From Deltaproteobacteria bacterium (lineage in GTDB: Bacteria > Myxococcota_A > UBA796 > UBA2385), in the NCBI GenBank assembly GCA_015489145.1, contig WGAH01000721.1:1-9334 (forward strand): a DNA stretch of 9,334 bases, given 5' to 3'. The notes under the pieces are model-generated. The model was not told the DNA's origin, did not search any database, and worked only from the letters and a program-made list of their open reading frames with translations. Below are positions 1-6,493 of this stretch, piece after piece; within the stretch, counting starts at the first letter, position 1; every line of letters begins with the position of its first letter. The translations under genes and the position numbers were made by a program.

Positions 1-19
1 AGATGTGTATAAGAGACAG
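1..19. other. Nextera transposase mosaic-end adapter (library artefact)
   Basis: The first 19 bases, AGATGTGTATAAGAGACAG, match the Tn5/Nextera mosaic-end adapter used in tagmentation libraries without a mismatch. Composition also changes sharply: this stretch is AT-rich, while the next several hundred bases are about 75-80% GC. It is untrimmed adapter at a contig end, not genome sequence. Reading through it produces artefact N-termini such as MYKRQ and MCIRDR, so any open reading frame that starts here should be discarded. Genomic sequence begins at base 20. Confidence 0.97.
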
Positions 20-3000
20 GCCTCCTCGGCCTCGGGCAGCCCGGGACCGCCGAGCTCCCGCAGGGCCGACGGGTCGGCCCCGGGCGGGAGGAAGCGCCGC
101 CGGGGGAGCGGGCGTCCGCCGTCCTCCTCGCCGGCCACCACCACCGCCGGGGCGTCCCTCCCCTCCCCGGCCGGCGCGGCGACCCGCAAGCCGGTGGCCG
201 GGTCCACCGGGACGCGCAGCAACCCCTCGCCCAGGGCCCAGCCGTCGGCCTCCGGCGGCGCATCGGGACCCGGGCCGTCGCCGAGCAGCCCGGCCTCGGC
301 CAGGCCGCGGGCCACGCCGAGCCAGGCCGGCAGGGCCCCGCTGGACCCCTGCAGGCGCACCCGGCCCCGGCGCATCGGGCGGTTGTCGTCGTAGCCCACC
401 CAGGCCGCCACCACCCAGCCGTCGCCCCACCGCCAGCCGTCCGCCGAGTACCGGGGCACGAAGCCCGTGAAGGCGGCGTTGCGGTAGCCGTTGGTCGTGC
501 CGGTCTTGCCGGCCAGCGGCACCGGCCGCCCGCCGACCCGCACCGCCCCCTCGGCGCGCCGCCCGGTGCCGAAGCGCACCACGTCGCGAAGGATGCCGCC
601 GATCTCCCGGCTGGCGGCCGGGTCGAGGCGCGGGTCGAGGCGCGGGCGGGCCTGGTAGATCACGTTGCCCTCCCGGTCGCGGATCTCGGCGATGAGCAGG
701 GTGTCGTCCTCGGGCTCGGCGACGGGACGGGCCGCCCGCAGCCCCGCGATGCCGGAGCCCTCGAAGCGCGCGCCGGGAAAGCGCCAGCGCCCGCCGGAGA
801 CGAGGCCCTGGTAGACGGTGGCGGCCTCCTCCAGGCTGATGTCCACGGCGCCGAGGGGCAGCGAGAGCACCGGCGGGAGGTCCTGCTCCACCCCGAGGGC
901 GCGGGCCTCGGCCGCCATCGCCCGCATCGCGACGAGCAGGCGGAAGTCCGGGTGCCAGCGAAGCGCGTCGAGATCGTAGGGATCGGCGTTGTCCAGCACC
1001 GCGAGGTGGCGCGCGGCGGCCCGTTCGAGGGCCCGGATCGTGGAGAGGCGCAGGACGCCGTCCACCCACATGCGCTCCGGTTCGACGGGACGCGGGCCCT
1101 CGCCGCGCGCCAGGGCGTCGAGGAGCTCGGCGTCCACGGGTCGCCAGGCCTCGTCGGCCGCACCGCAGGCCAGGGCCAGCCCGTCCTCGCCCCAGGGGCG
1201 CACGCGCAGGTCGGCGAAGTCCGCCGCCGGCGGCACCGCCGGGGGCCGCGGGCCCAGGCTGCCGAGGATGCCGAGGCCGGCCCAGCGCGCCGCCTTGCGG
1301 CCCGCCTCGGCCAGGGCGTCGAGAGCCTCGGCCTCGCCGGCGCAGCGGTCGGCCAGGGCGCTGAGGTGGCGGTGGTTGCGGCGCAGGGCGGCGAGGCGCC
1401 AGGCCAGCTCGGCGCCCCGGTGGCGCTTGCGCTGGCGGGCCTCCTCCGCCTCGACCCCGCGCCCCCAGCGCAGGCTCCGCAGCTCGCGGATCTCGGCGGC
1501 GAGGTCCGGGTCCTCCGCCCCGTCGGGCCCGGCGGCGCGCGCCTCGAGCTCGGCGACCAGCTCCTGCCGCGCCGCCAGCCAGGCCTGCTCGGGGTAGCGA
1601 TCGCGGGTGGCGACGATGCCGTAGCCGTCGCGAATGCGCTCGATCCAGGCCATGCGGCCCTCGCCCTCGCGCCGGTCGAGCCCGACGGCGGCGACCAGCT
1701 CGCGAAAGGCGCGCTCGTCGAGGCGGTCGACGAGGTGCGCCAGGAGCCAGATGCTCGCGATGTTCTCGCTGTGGACCCCGGCCCAGGCGAGGCTGACGAA
1801 ATCGGCGCTGCGGTGGGCGGCGCGCGGCGCGTACCAGCTCCCCTCGAAGACGAAGAAGGCCGGCCGGTTGTCGAGGACGTCCAGCGGCGACCAGCCCAGG
1901 TGCAGCGCGGTGGCGTAGAGGATCGGCTTCCAGGTGCTGCCGAGCTGACGCTTCGCGTCCAGGGCGCGGTTGAAGTTGCGGTTGTCGTTGCCGCCCACCA
2001 TCGCGCGCACGGCGCCATCCTCCAGCACGAGGACCGCCCCCTGCAGCTCCGGCCGGACCTCGAGGTCGCAATAGGCCCCCTCGGGACCGCGCTCGCGCAC
2101 GCTCACGCGGACGACGGAGCCCGCGGGAAGCGCGGCGGCGAGCGCGTCGACGTCGCCCCGCCTCGCCGTGGCCCGGGGATCGCCGGACCGGGCGCGGGCG
2201 AGGATGCTCGCCATGCGCTCGAGGGCGCGGCCGTCCACGGTGCAGGTCGAGCCGCCGAGGTCGACCTCCAGCGCCGGCGCCTCCCCCGCCTGCCGGCTCC
2301 GCACGATGCCGGTGGTGAAGGCGTGGACCGCCGGGGGCGCGTCCCGCACCGGCGGGGGCGCGGCGCTGTCGGGCAGGCGGAGGGCGGCCGCGTCGAGCCC
2401 CTCGAGCAGCGGACCCACCTCGCTCAGGTGGTGCCAGAGGCCCCAGGTCGCCTCCCGCTGGACCGCCGGGTCGAGGGTGGTGACGACCTGGATGCCGGCG
2501 GTGGAGGGGTTGTCGATGCCGAGGCGCTCGAAGAGCTCGGGAAAGGGGGCGCGCTCGAGGCGCGCCGCCACCGCGTCGAGGACGACGTTGGCGTCGTAGC
2601 GGAAGGTGCCTCGCCGGAAGGGGATCGGCTCCTCGACGAGGCGGTCGTGCTCGGCCCGGCTCAGGCGGCCGGTGGCGAGCATCCGGTCGAGGACGTAGCG
2701 GGTGCGCGCCCGCGCCCGGGCCAGCGCCTCCTCCCGGCGCTCGGGAGTGCGGGCGAGGAACGGGTTGTAGGTGGCCGGCGCCTTGACCATGCCGGCGATG
2801 TAGGCGCACTCGAGGGTGCTCAGCTCCGCCGGGTCCTTGTCGAAGAAGTAGCGCGCGGCGATGCCGAGGCCGCGGCCGTTGGCGTTGACGTGGAACTGGT
2901 TGGCGTAGAACTCGAGGATGTCGCGCTTCGAGTAGTGGGCCTCGAGGCGAAGCGCGTCCACCAGCTCGATCCACTTGCTGCGGAGCGAGCGGTCCGGGCG

Positions 3001-3459
3001 GTAGAACAGGTTCTTGGCCGTCTGCTGCGTCAGCGTGGAGCCGCCGGCCACCACCCGGCCGGCCCGGAGGTTCATCCACATCGCCCGGGCGATGCCCCGG
3101 AGGTCGACCCCGTGGTGCTCGAAGAAGCGCTCGTCCTCGGCGGCGACGATCGCGTCGATCCAGGCCCGGGGGATCTCGTCGTAGGGCACGTAGCGGCGGT
3201 GCTCGCGGGAGAAGAACACGCCGATGGGGGTGCGGCCGTCGCGGTAGAGGACCGGGCTCTCCTGGGCGATGATCGCCTCGATGGAGGCCCGCGAGATGTG
3301 CTCGCCCGGCTCGACGACGACGTAGCGGTGGTAGAGCCAGGCCAGGCCCCCGAGGCCGAGGAGGGCGAGGACCCCGAGGGCCACAGCCAGGCGCGCCAGC
3401 CGCCGCCCCCACCGGCCGCGCCGGGCCCGTTCCTCCGACCTTCGCTCGCGCCGCTTCAT
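20..3459 (-). CDS. Class A penicillin-binding protein (bifunctional transglycosylase/transpeptidase), C-terminus cut off by contig end
   Basis: The enzyme polymerises lipid II into glycan strands and cross-links the peptides, acting in the periplasm from an inner-membrane anchor. The frame is open for about 1,146 codons with no stop before the adapter. An Arg-rich N-terminus leads into one membrane helix (about residues 21-43). The GT51 transglycosylase follows: E108-D-E-R-F-F-E-H-H-G with catalytic E108, then G-G-S141-TLTQQ, then the RSKWIELVDALRLE and NGRGLGIAARYFF regions. The transpeptidase has S508-T-W-K511 (nucleophile S508), S564-E-N566 and K985-T-G-T. Ser564 to Lys985 spans about 420 residues, against roughly 130-185 in well-known class A enzymes, so this part is enlarged. 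A VPVDPATGLRV stretch near the left edge resembles the usual C-terminal tail, so probably little is missing. The ATG overlaps the stop of the upstream glycosyltransferase (ATGA) and follows purine-rich GAGGGGGAGG. The expansion is in frame, with no sign of a frameshift. Class A is certain; the subfamily (1A, 1C or a lineage-specific type) is not. Confidence 0.93.
620..643. repeat. 12-bp tandem duplication inside the penicillin-binding protein gene
   Basis: Two perfect adjacent copies of GGGTCGAGGCGC lie at 620-631 and 632-643, followed by a partial third copy (GGG). On the coding (minus) strand they encode RLDPRLDP, just before the segment leading to the KTG motif. The unit is a multiple of three, so the frame is kept. 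It looks like a slippage duplication in a loop of the transpeptidase domain. Confidence 0.85.
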
Positions 3460-4499
3460 GCCTCCCCCTCGCCGGCGAGGGCCTCCACGAGCCGGACCAC
3501 CCGGTCGTGGGTCGCCGCCGCCGGCCAGCGCTCGGCCGCCCCCCGGCAGGTCTCGCCGAGGGCGCCGCCCGCCGCTTCATGCAACGCGCGTGCCAGGGCC
3601 TCGCGCACCGCCTCGACCGACTCCGGGTCCGGCACGACCATCCACGGTTCGGGCACCACCTCGGCGGCCCCGTCCCGGGCGGTGGTGACGGCGGGCAGCC
3701 CGCAGGCGAGGGCCTCGAGGACGGCGTTGGCGGCGCTGTCGTAGCGGGTGGGCAGCACGGCGGCCCAGGCCTCGGGGAGCACGTCCTCGGGCCGGGGGAC
3801 CGCCCCGAGGAAGTGGGTGCGGTGGGCGATGCCCAGGCGCTCGGCCATCCGGCGGAAGCGGGCCGGGTGGGCGTCGGTGCCGAGGACGAGGAGGTGGACC
3901 CCCGGCAGGCCCCGGATCGCCCGCAGGGCCGTGTCCAGGCCCTTGCGTCGCCAGCCGCTCCCGAGGAAGGCCACCGTGGGAACCGGGCGGCGGGCGGCCG
4001 GGCGCGGACGGAAGCGGTCGAGGTCCACCCCGTTTCGGATGACCCGGAGCCGGTGGCGGGGCAGGCCGTAGTGGCGGTGGAGCTGCTCGGCGGCCATCGC
4101 GCTGTTCGCGACCACCACCCGGGCCGAGCGCACCGCCCGCCGGTCGACCTCGCGCTCGACCTCCTCGGCGAGGCTCCAGCGGACGTGGGGCATCCAGGCC
4201 TCGTGGCAGCCGCCCCCGGCCCGCAGCAGGTCGCAGCCGACGGCGCGGGCGAGGCCCACGACGAGGTCGGCGCCCCGGATCCGGCGCGGCGCCCGGGCGA
4301 AGGCGAGGCTCCGGGCGATGCGGCCCCGGCCCGCCACCCGCACGGGCTCGACGCGCACCCCGGGCACCGGGGTCTCGACCCGCTCGCACAGGCAGGTCAC
4401 CGCGTGGCCGGCGGCGACGAGGCGCCGGGCGAGGCCCACCCCGAATCGCTCGGTCCCGCCGTGGGTTCCGAGACGCCGCACCACCAGGGCCACGTTCAC
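3456..4499 (-). CDS. GT-B glycosyltransferase, family 4, WaaG-like (probable LPS core sugar transferase)
   Basis: A 347-residue protein that probably transfers a sugar from a nucleotide-sugar donor to lipopolysaccharide core or a related envelope glycan, on the cytoplasmic face of the inner membrane. The N-terminal half has the acceptor-side Rossmann opening NVALVVRRLGTHGGTERF and a G-G-G-C98-H-E-A-W stretch like the one seen in WaaG/RfaG proteins. N132-S is followed by the QLHRHYGLP segment, then R-N156-G-V-D. The donor half carries R-R-K186-G, expected to contact donor phosphates. It ends in D254-x7-E262 within YDSAANAVLEALACGLP; this is the family EX7E motif with Asp in first place, a variant common in WaaG-like proteins. 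There is no signal peptide. The GTG start overlaps the upstream stop as GTGA, with GGAGAGG four bases before it; the gene's own stop overlaps the next start as ATGA. Translation of all three genes is probably coupled. The GT4 fold is secure; the donor, acceptor and the waaG name are not. Confidence 0.85.
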   Translation of the reverse strand: MNVALVVRRLGTHGGTERFGVGLARRLVAAGHAVTCLCERVETPVPGVRVEPVRVAGRGRIARSLAFARAPRRIRGADLVVGLARAVGCDLLRAGGGCHEAWMPHVRWSLAEEVEREVDRRAVRSARVVVANSAMAAEQLHRHYGLPRHRLRVIRNGVDLDRFRPRPAARRPVPTVAFLGSGWRRKGLDTALRAIRGLPGVHLLVLGTDAHPARFRRMAERLGIAHRTHFLGAVPRPEDVLPEAWAAVLPTRYDSAANAVLEALACGLPAVTTARDGAAEVVPEPWMVVPDPESVEAVREALARALHEAAGGALGETCRGAAERWPAAATHDRVVRLVEALAGEGEA

Positions 4500-5266
4500 G
4501 GCGCCTCTCCGGTGGCCGGCGCCGCCCGCACCCGGGCCCAGAGGTGCGCCCACTTCAGCAGCACCCCGGCCGCCCCGAGCCAGGCGATGGTCCAGCCGGC
4601 CGGGCCGTCGAGAAAACCTCTCCGGAGTAGAATCGCCTTCACGAAATGCAGAGGCGGCCGGAAGGCGAGGTCCCACCAGCGGGGGATGCGGCCGGCGGCG
4701 GCGGCGGCCCGGGCCCAGGTCTCGGCGTAGGCGGCGGTGGTGCGGAGGTGCTCGTCGAGGTCGCGGTAGGGGTGGTGCAGCAGCTCGGCGTCGAGGTCCG
4801 CCACCGGCCCGTCCACCGCGACGCGGTCGTGGGGGTCGAGGCCGACGAAGCGGGCGCGCCGGCGGTCGAAGAGGCGCACCCGCCGGTCGGGGTACCAGGT
4901 GCCGTGGCGGATCGGGCGGCCGAGCCAGTGGTTCAGGCGCCGCACCCGGTAGCCGGCGGCCCGGGGGCCCTCGCGCCGGACGCGGTCGATGGCCCGGGCC
5001 AGGGCGGGGCCGACGCGCTCGTCGGCGTCCAGCGACAGGATCCAGTCGTGGCGCGCCTCGGCGACCGCCCGGTTCTTCTGGGCGACGTGGCCCGGCCAGT
5101 CGGTGAGGACCACGCGGGCGCCCAGGGCCCGGGCCACCGCCGGGGTGTCGTCGCGGGAGCCGCTGTCGAGCACCAGCACCTCGTCGGCGAAGGCCACCGA
5201 GCGGATCGCCTCGCCGATCCGGTCCGCCTCGTCCCGGGCGATGATGGTGACGCTGATCGGGAGCAC
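4496..5266 (-). CDS. Family 2 glycosyltransferase, WaaE/KdtX-like (LPS core beta-glycosyltransferase)
   Basis: A 256-residue GT-A enzyme, likely adding a hexose to the inner core of lipopolysaccharide at the inner membrane. It opens with the family 2 strand ISVTIIARDEADRIGEAIRS. The nucleotide-binding D34-S-G-S-R-D-D-T and Q63-K-N follow, with the metal-binding DxD as D80-A-D82 in ILSLDADE. The distal part has the RHGTWYPDRRVRLF and LHHPYRDLDEHL segments typical of the WaaE/KdtX group. A C-terminal hydrophobic stretch (about 217-243, GFLDGPAGW onward) is expected to sit at the membrane. Length fits the family (about 250-260). The start is GTG at 5266: an in-frame TAG lies four codons upstream (5278-5276), ruling out a longer form. 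A GGAG sits only two bases before the start, an unusually short spacing. It is the first gene of the three-gene minus-strand operon. No promoter could be identified for it in the 105 bases up to the tRNA. The family call is strong; the exact sugar and acceptor are inferred. Confidence 0.87.
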   Translation of the reverse strand: MLPISVTIIARDEADRIGEAIRSVAFADEVLVLDSGSRDDTPAVARALGARVVLTDWPGHVAQKNRAVAEARHDWILSLDADERVGPALARAIDRVRREGPRAAGYRVRRLNHWLGRPIRHGTWYPDRRVRLFDRRRARFVGLDPHDRVAVDGPVADLDAELLHHPYRDLDEHLRTTAAYAETWARAAAAAGRIPRWWDLAFRPPLHFVKAILLRRGFLDGPAGWTIAWLGAAGVLLKWAHLWARVRAAPATGEAP

Positions 5267-5307
5267 CGCTCCAGGCTAACCGCCCCCGCCCTCCCCGACC
5301 GGCGCCC

Positions 5308-5335
5308 TTGACGCCCGGCCACCGGCCGCAATAAT
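5308..5335 (+). promoter_or_regulatory. Sigma70-type promoter for tRNA-Cys
   Basis: TTGACG at 5308-5313 (5 of 6 to consensus TTGACA) and AATAAT at 5330-5335 (5 of 6 to TATAAT) are separated by 16 bases. The AATAATGA patch is the only AT-rich spot in the intergenic region. The bases after the -10 are GC-rich (GCGCGAGG), the discriminator type common at stable-RNA promoters under stringent control. Transcription would begin near 5342, about 30 bases before the tRNA. This is read from sequence only. Confidence 0.72.
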
Positions 5336-5348
5336 GAGTCGCGCGAGG

Positions 5349-5364
5349 CCGGGGCGCGCCCCGG
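5349..5364. repeat. Perfect 16-bp palindrome in the tRNA-Cys leader
   Basis: CCGGGGCGCGCCCCGG reads the same on both strands. It lies between the predicted tRNA start site (about 5342) and the mature 5' end (5372). In RNA it could form a short GC hairpin upstream of the RNase P cut; in DNA it could bind a dimeric protein. In a genome this GC-rich it may also be chance. It lacks a following T-run, so it is not a terminator. Confidence 0.6.
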
Positions 5365-5371
5365 TCCCGCC

Positions 5372-5447
5372 GGCGACGTACCCAAGTGGTTAAGGGGCGG
5401 GTTTGCAAAACCTGTATTCACCGGTTCGAATCCGGTCGTCGCCTCCA
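5372..5447 (+). tRNA. tRNA-Cys (anticodon GCA), CCA encoded
   Basis: A full cloverleaf can be drawn. The acceptor stem is GGCGACG (5372-5378) with CGTCGCC (5437-5443), seven pairs. The D-arm pairs CCC with GGG around AAGTGGTTAA. The anticodon stem CGGGT/ACCTG (5398-5402 with 5410-5414, one G-U pair) closes the loop TTGCAAA, placing GCA at 5405-5407. The T-arm is ACCGG/CCGGT with loop TTCGAAT. The discriminator base is U (T5444), as usual for bacterial tRNA-Cys, and CCA is encoded at 5445-5447. It stands alone with its own promoter and terminator, in the gap between the two divergent protein-coding operons. Confidence 0.97.
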
Positions 5448-5451
5448 CCTT

Positions 5452-5489
5452 CCGGCGGGCCTCCCAGCGGGGCCCGCCGGTTTCTTCTT
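5452..5489 (+). terminator. Rho-independent terminator of tRNA-Cys
   Basis: CCGGCGGGCC (5452-5461) pairs perfectly with GGCCCGCCGG (5471-5480) around a 9-base loop, giving a 10-bp all-GC stem. The T-rich run TTTCTTCTT (5481-5489) follows directly. It begins five bases after the tRNA CCA end and should separate the tRNA transcript from the lipoprotein gene downstream. Confidence 0.92.
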
Positions 5490-5584
5490 CCGGGCGGGCG
5501 CGACGCCGCCGCGGCCGGTGGATTCCGGGATGCCCCCCGGCGGGATAGCGGGTCGCGACTCGCCGTTCTCTCCGGGAGCGCCCC

Positions 5585-6493
5585 ATGAGCCGACCGCGAC
5601 GGTCTCCGCGCACCGGGCGGATCGCGGGCCTCGCCCTGCTCGCCGCCGGCTGCGGCGGGCCGAAGCTCTCCCAGAGCTGGCAGCTCGACCGGCTGCGGGT
5701 CCTCGGCGTGCGGGCGGTGCCCGCCGAGCCCCGTCCGGGCGAGACGGTGGCCCTCGAGCGCCTGCTCTACCTGCCGGCCGGCGCGTCCCTCGGCGGGGTG
5801 GCCTGGTTTGCCTGCCTTCCCGAGAACGCCGACGAGTTCGGCTGCCCGGTCGACCCGGATCTCCAGGCCGCCCTCGAGGGAGCCGACCCGGAGTCGATGA
5901 GCCCCGAGGAGCTGGCGGCCCTCTACGAGCAGGCCGTGGCCGCCGGCCTCGTCGGCTTCGAGCCGTGGCTGGCCCCGACCTGGACCCCGCCCGAGGACGC
6001 CCTCGACGGGCTCGACGCGCGGGAGGCCACCGAGGGCGTCAGCGCGCTGGTGCAGCTCGTGGCCCTGCCCGGCGGGGGCGACGACGCGGCCGAGGAGGCC
6101 GAGCCGGCCTACAAGCGCGTGCCGGTGAGCCTCGCGGCCACCCCGAACCACAACCCGGTGCTCGCCGGCTTCGAGGTGGACGGCGAGGCGGTGGAGGCCG
6201 GCGGGACGGTGGCGGTGGGGCCCGGCGAGGCGGTGGACCTCACCCCGGCCCTCGACGACCCCGAGGAATACGTCTACCTCGACTCCGCCGGGGAGGAGGA
6301 GACGCGCACCGAGGAGCCCTACCTCACCTGGTACGCCGAGGGCGGCGCCTTCGACCAGCCTTTCAGCCTCTACCCCTACACGACGGCGACGTGGACCGCC
6401 CCCGACCGGGCCTGGGAGGGCTGGGTGGTCGCGGTGGCGCGAGACCGGCGCGGCGGCATGGCCTGGGCGAGCCTGCGGGTGAGCGTCGAATGA
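5585..6493 (+). CDS. Predicted outer-membrane lipoprotein of unknown function, coupled to a TonB-dependent receptor
   Basis: A 302-residue protein not assigned to a named family. The N-terminus is basic (SRPRRSPRTGR), then a short hydrophobic run GLALLAAG ending at Cys23, a plausible though weak lipobox (A-A-G-C, Ala rather than Leu at -3). Gly follows the Cys, so sorting to the outer membrane is expected. The mature part starts with WQLDRLRVLGVRAVPAEPRPGE, likely a beta-sandwich strand pattern. Cys77 and Cys87 are close enough to form a disulfide. An acidic helical stretch (about 91-120) follows, then NHNPVLAGFEVDG (188-200) and a C-terminal Ig-like region to GMAWASLRVSVE. The ATG is preceded by GGGAG six bases upstream. 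The stop overlaps the receptor start by ATGA, pointing to joint expression and perhaps a surface or periplasmic accessory role for the receptor. The 95-base gap after the tRNA terminator must hold its promoter, but none could be recognised. The CDS is strongly supported; lipidation is likely; function is unknown. Confidence 0.87.
   Translation: MSRPRRSPRTGRIAGLALLAAGCGGPKLSQSWQLDRLRVLGVRAVPAEPRPGETVALERLLYLPAGASLGGVAWFACLPENADEFGCPVDPDLQAALEGADPESMSPEELAALYEQAVAAGLVGFEPWLAPTWTPPEDALDGLDAREATEGVSALVQLVALPGGGDDAAEEAEPAYKRVPVSLAATPNHNPVLAGFEVDGEAVEAGGTVAVGPGEAVDLTPALDDPEEYVYLDSAGEEETRTEEPYLTWYAEGGAFDQPFSLYPYTTATWTAPDRAWEGWVVAVARDRRGGMAWASLRVSVE

Noticed and set aside
660..2018. Minus-strand open frame of 452 codons within the penicillin-binding protein gene, one base out of register
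   Set aside because: It overlaps the real frame, which carries STWK, SEN and KTG in one phase. Its Ser/Arg/Pro/Ala-rich text contains no motif.
952..3744. Plus-strand open frame of about 930 codons opposite the penicillin-binding protein gene
   Set aside because: The minus strand has a full set of catalytic motifs in register over the same bases. The antisense frame shows only low-complexity Gly/Ala/Arg/Val text and no recognisable domain. Long antisense frames are expected when stop codons are rare at this GC level.
5267..5371. Promoter for the minus-strand glycosyltransferase operon
   Set aside because: The only AT-rich patch gives CATTAT on the minus strand, a poor -10, and the bases where a -35 should lie are GCGCGC-like. 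Not enough to call.
5372..5447. tRNA-Cys as an attachment site of an integrated element
   Set aside because: The tRNA is followed by its own terminator and ordinary envelope genes. No integrase and no second copy of the tRNA 3' end were seen in the window.
5386..6489. Upstream in-frame extension of the receptor, giving a 1,277-residue protein
   Set aside because: The extension begins inside the tRNA, crosses its terminator and reads the lipoprotein gene out of phase. The signal peptide after the ATG at 6490 and the ATGA overlap fix the true start.
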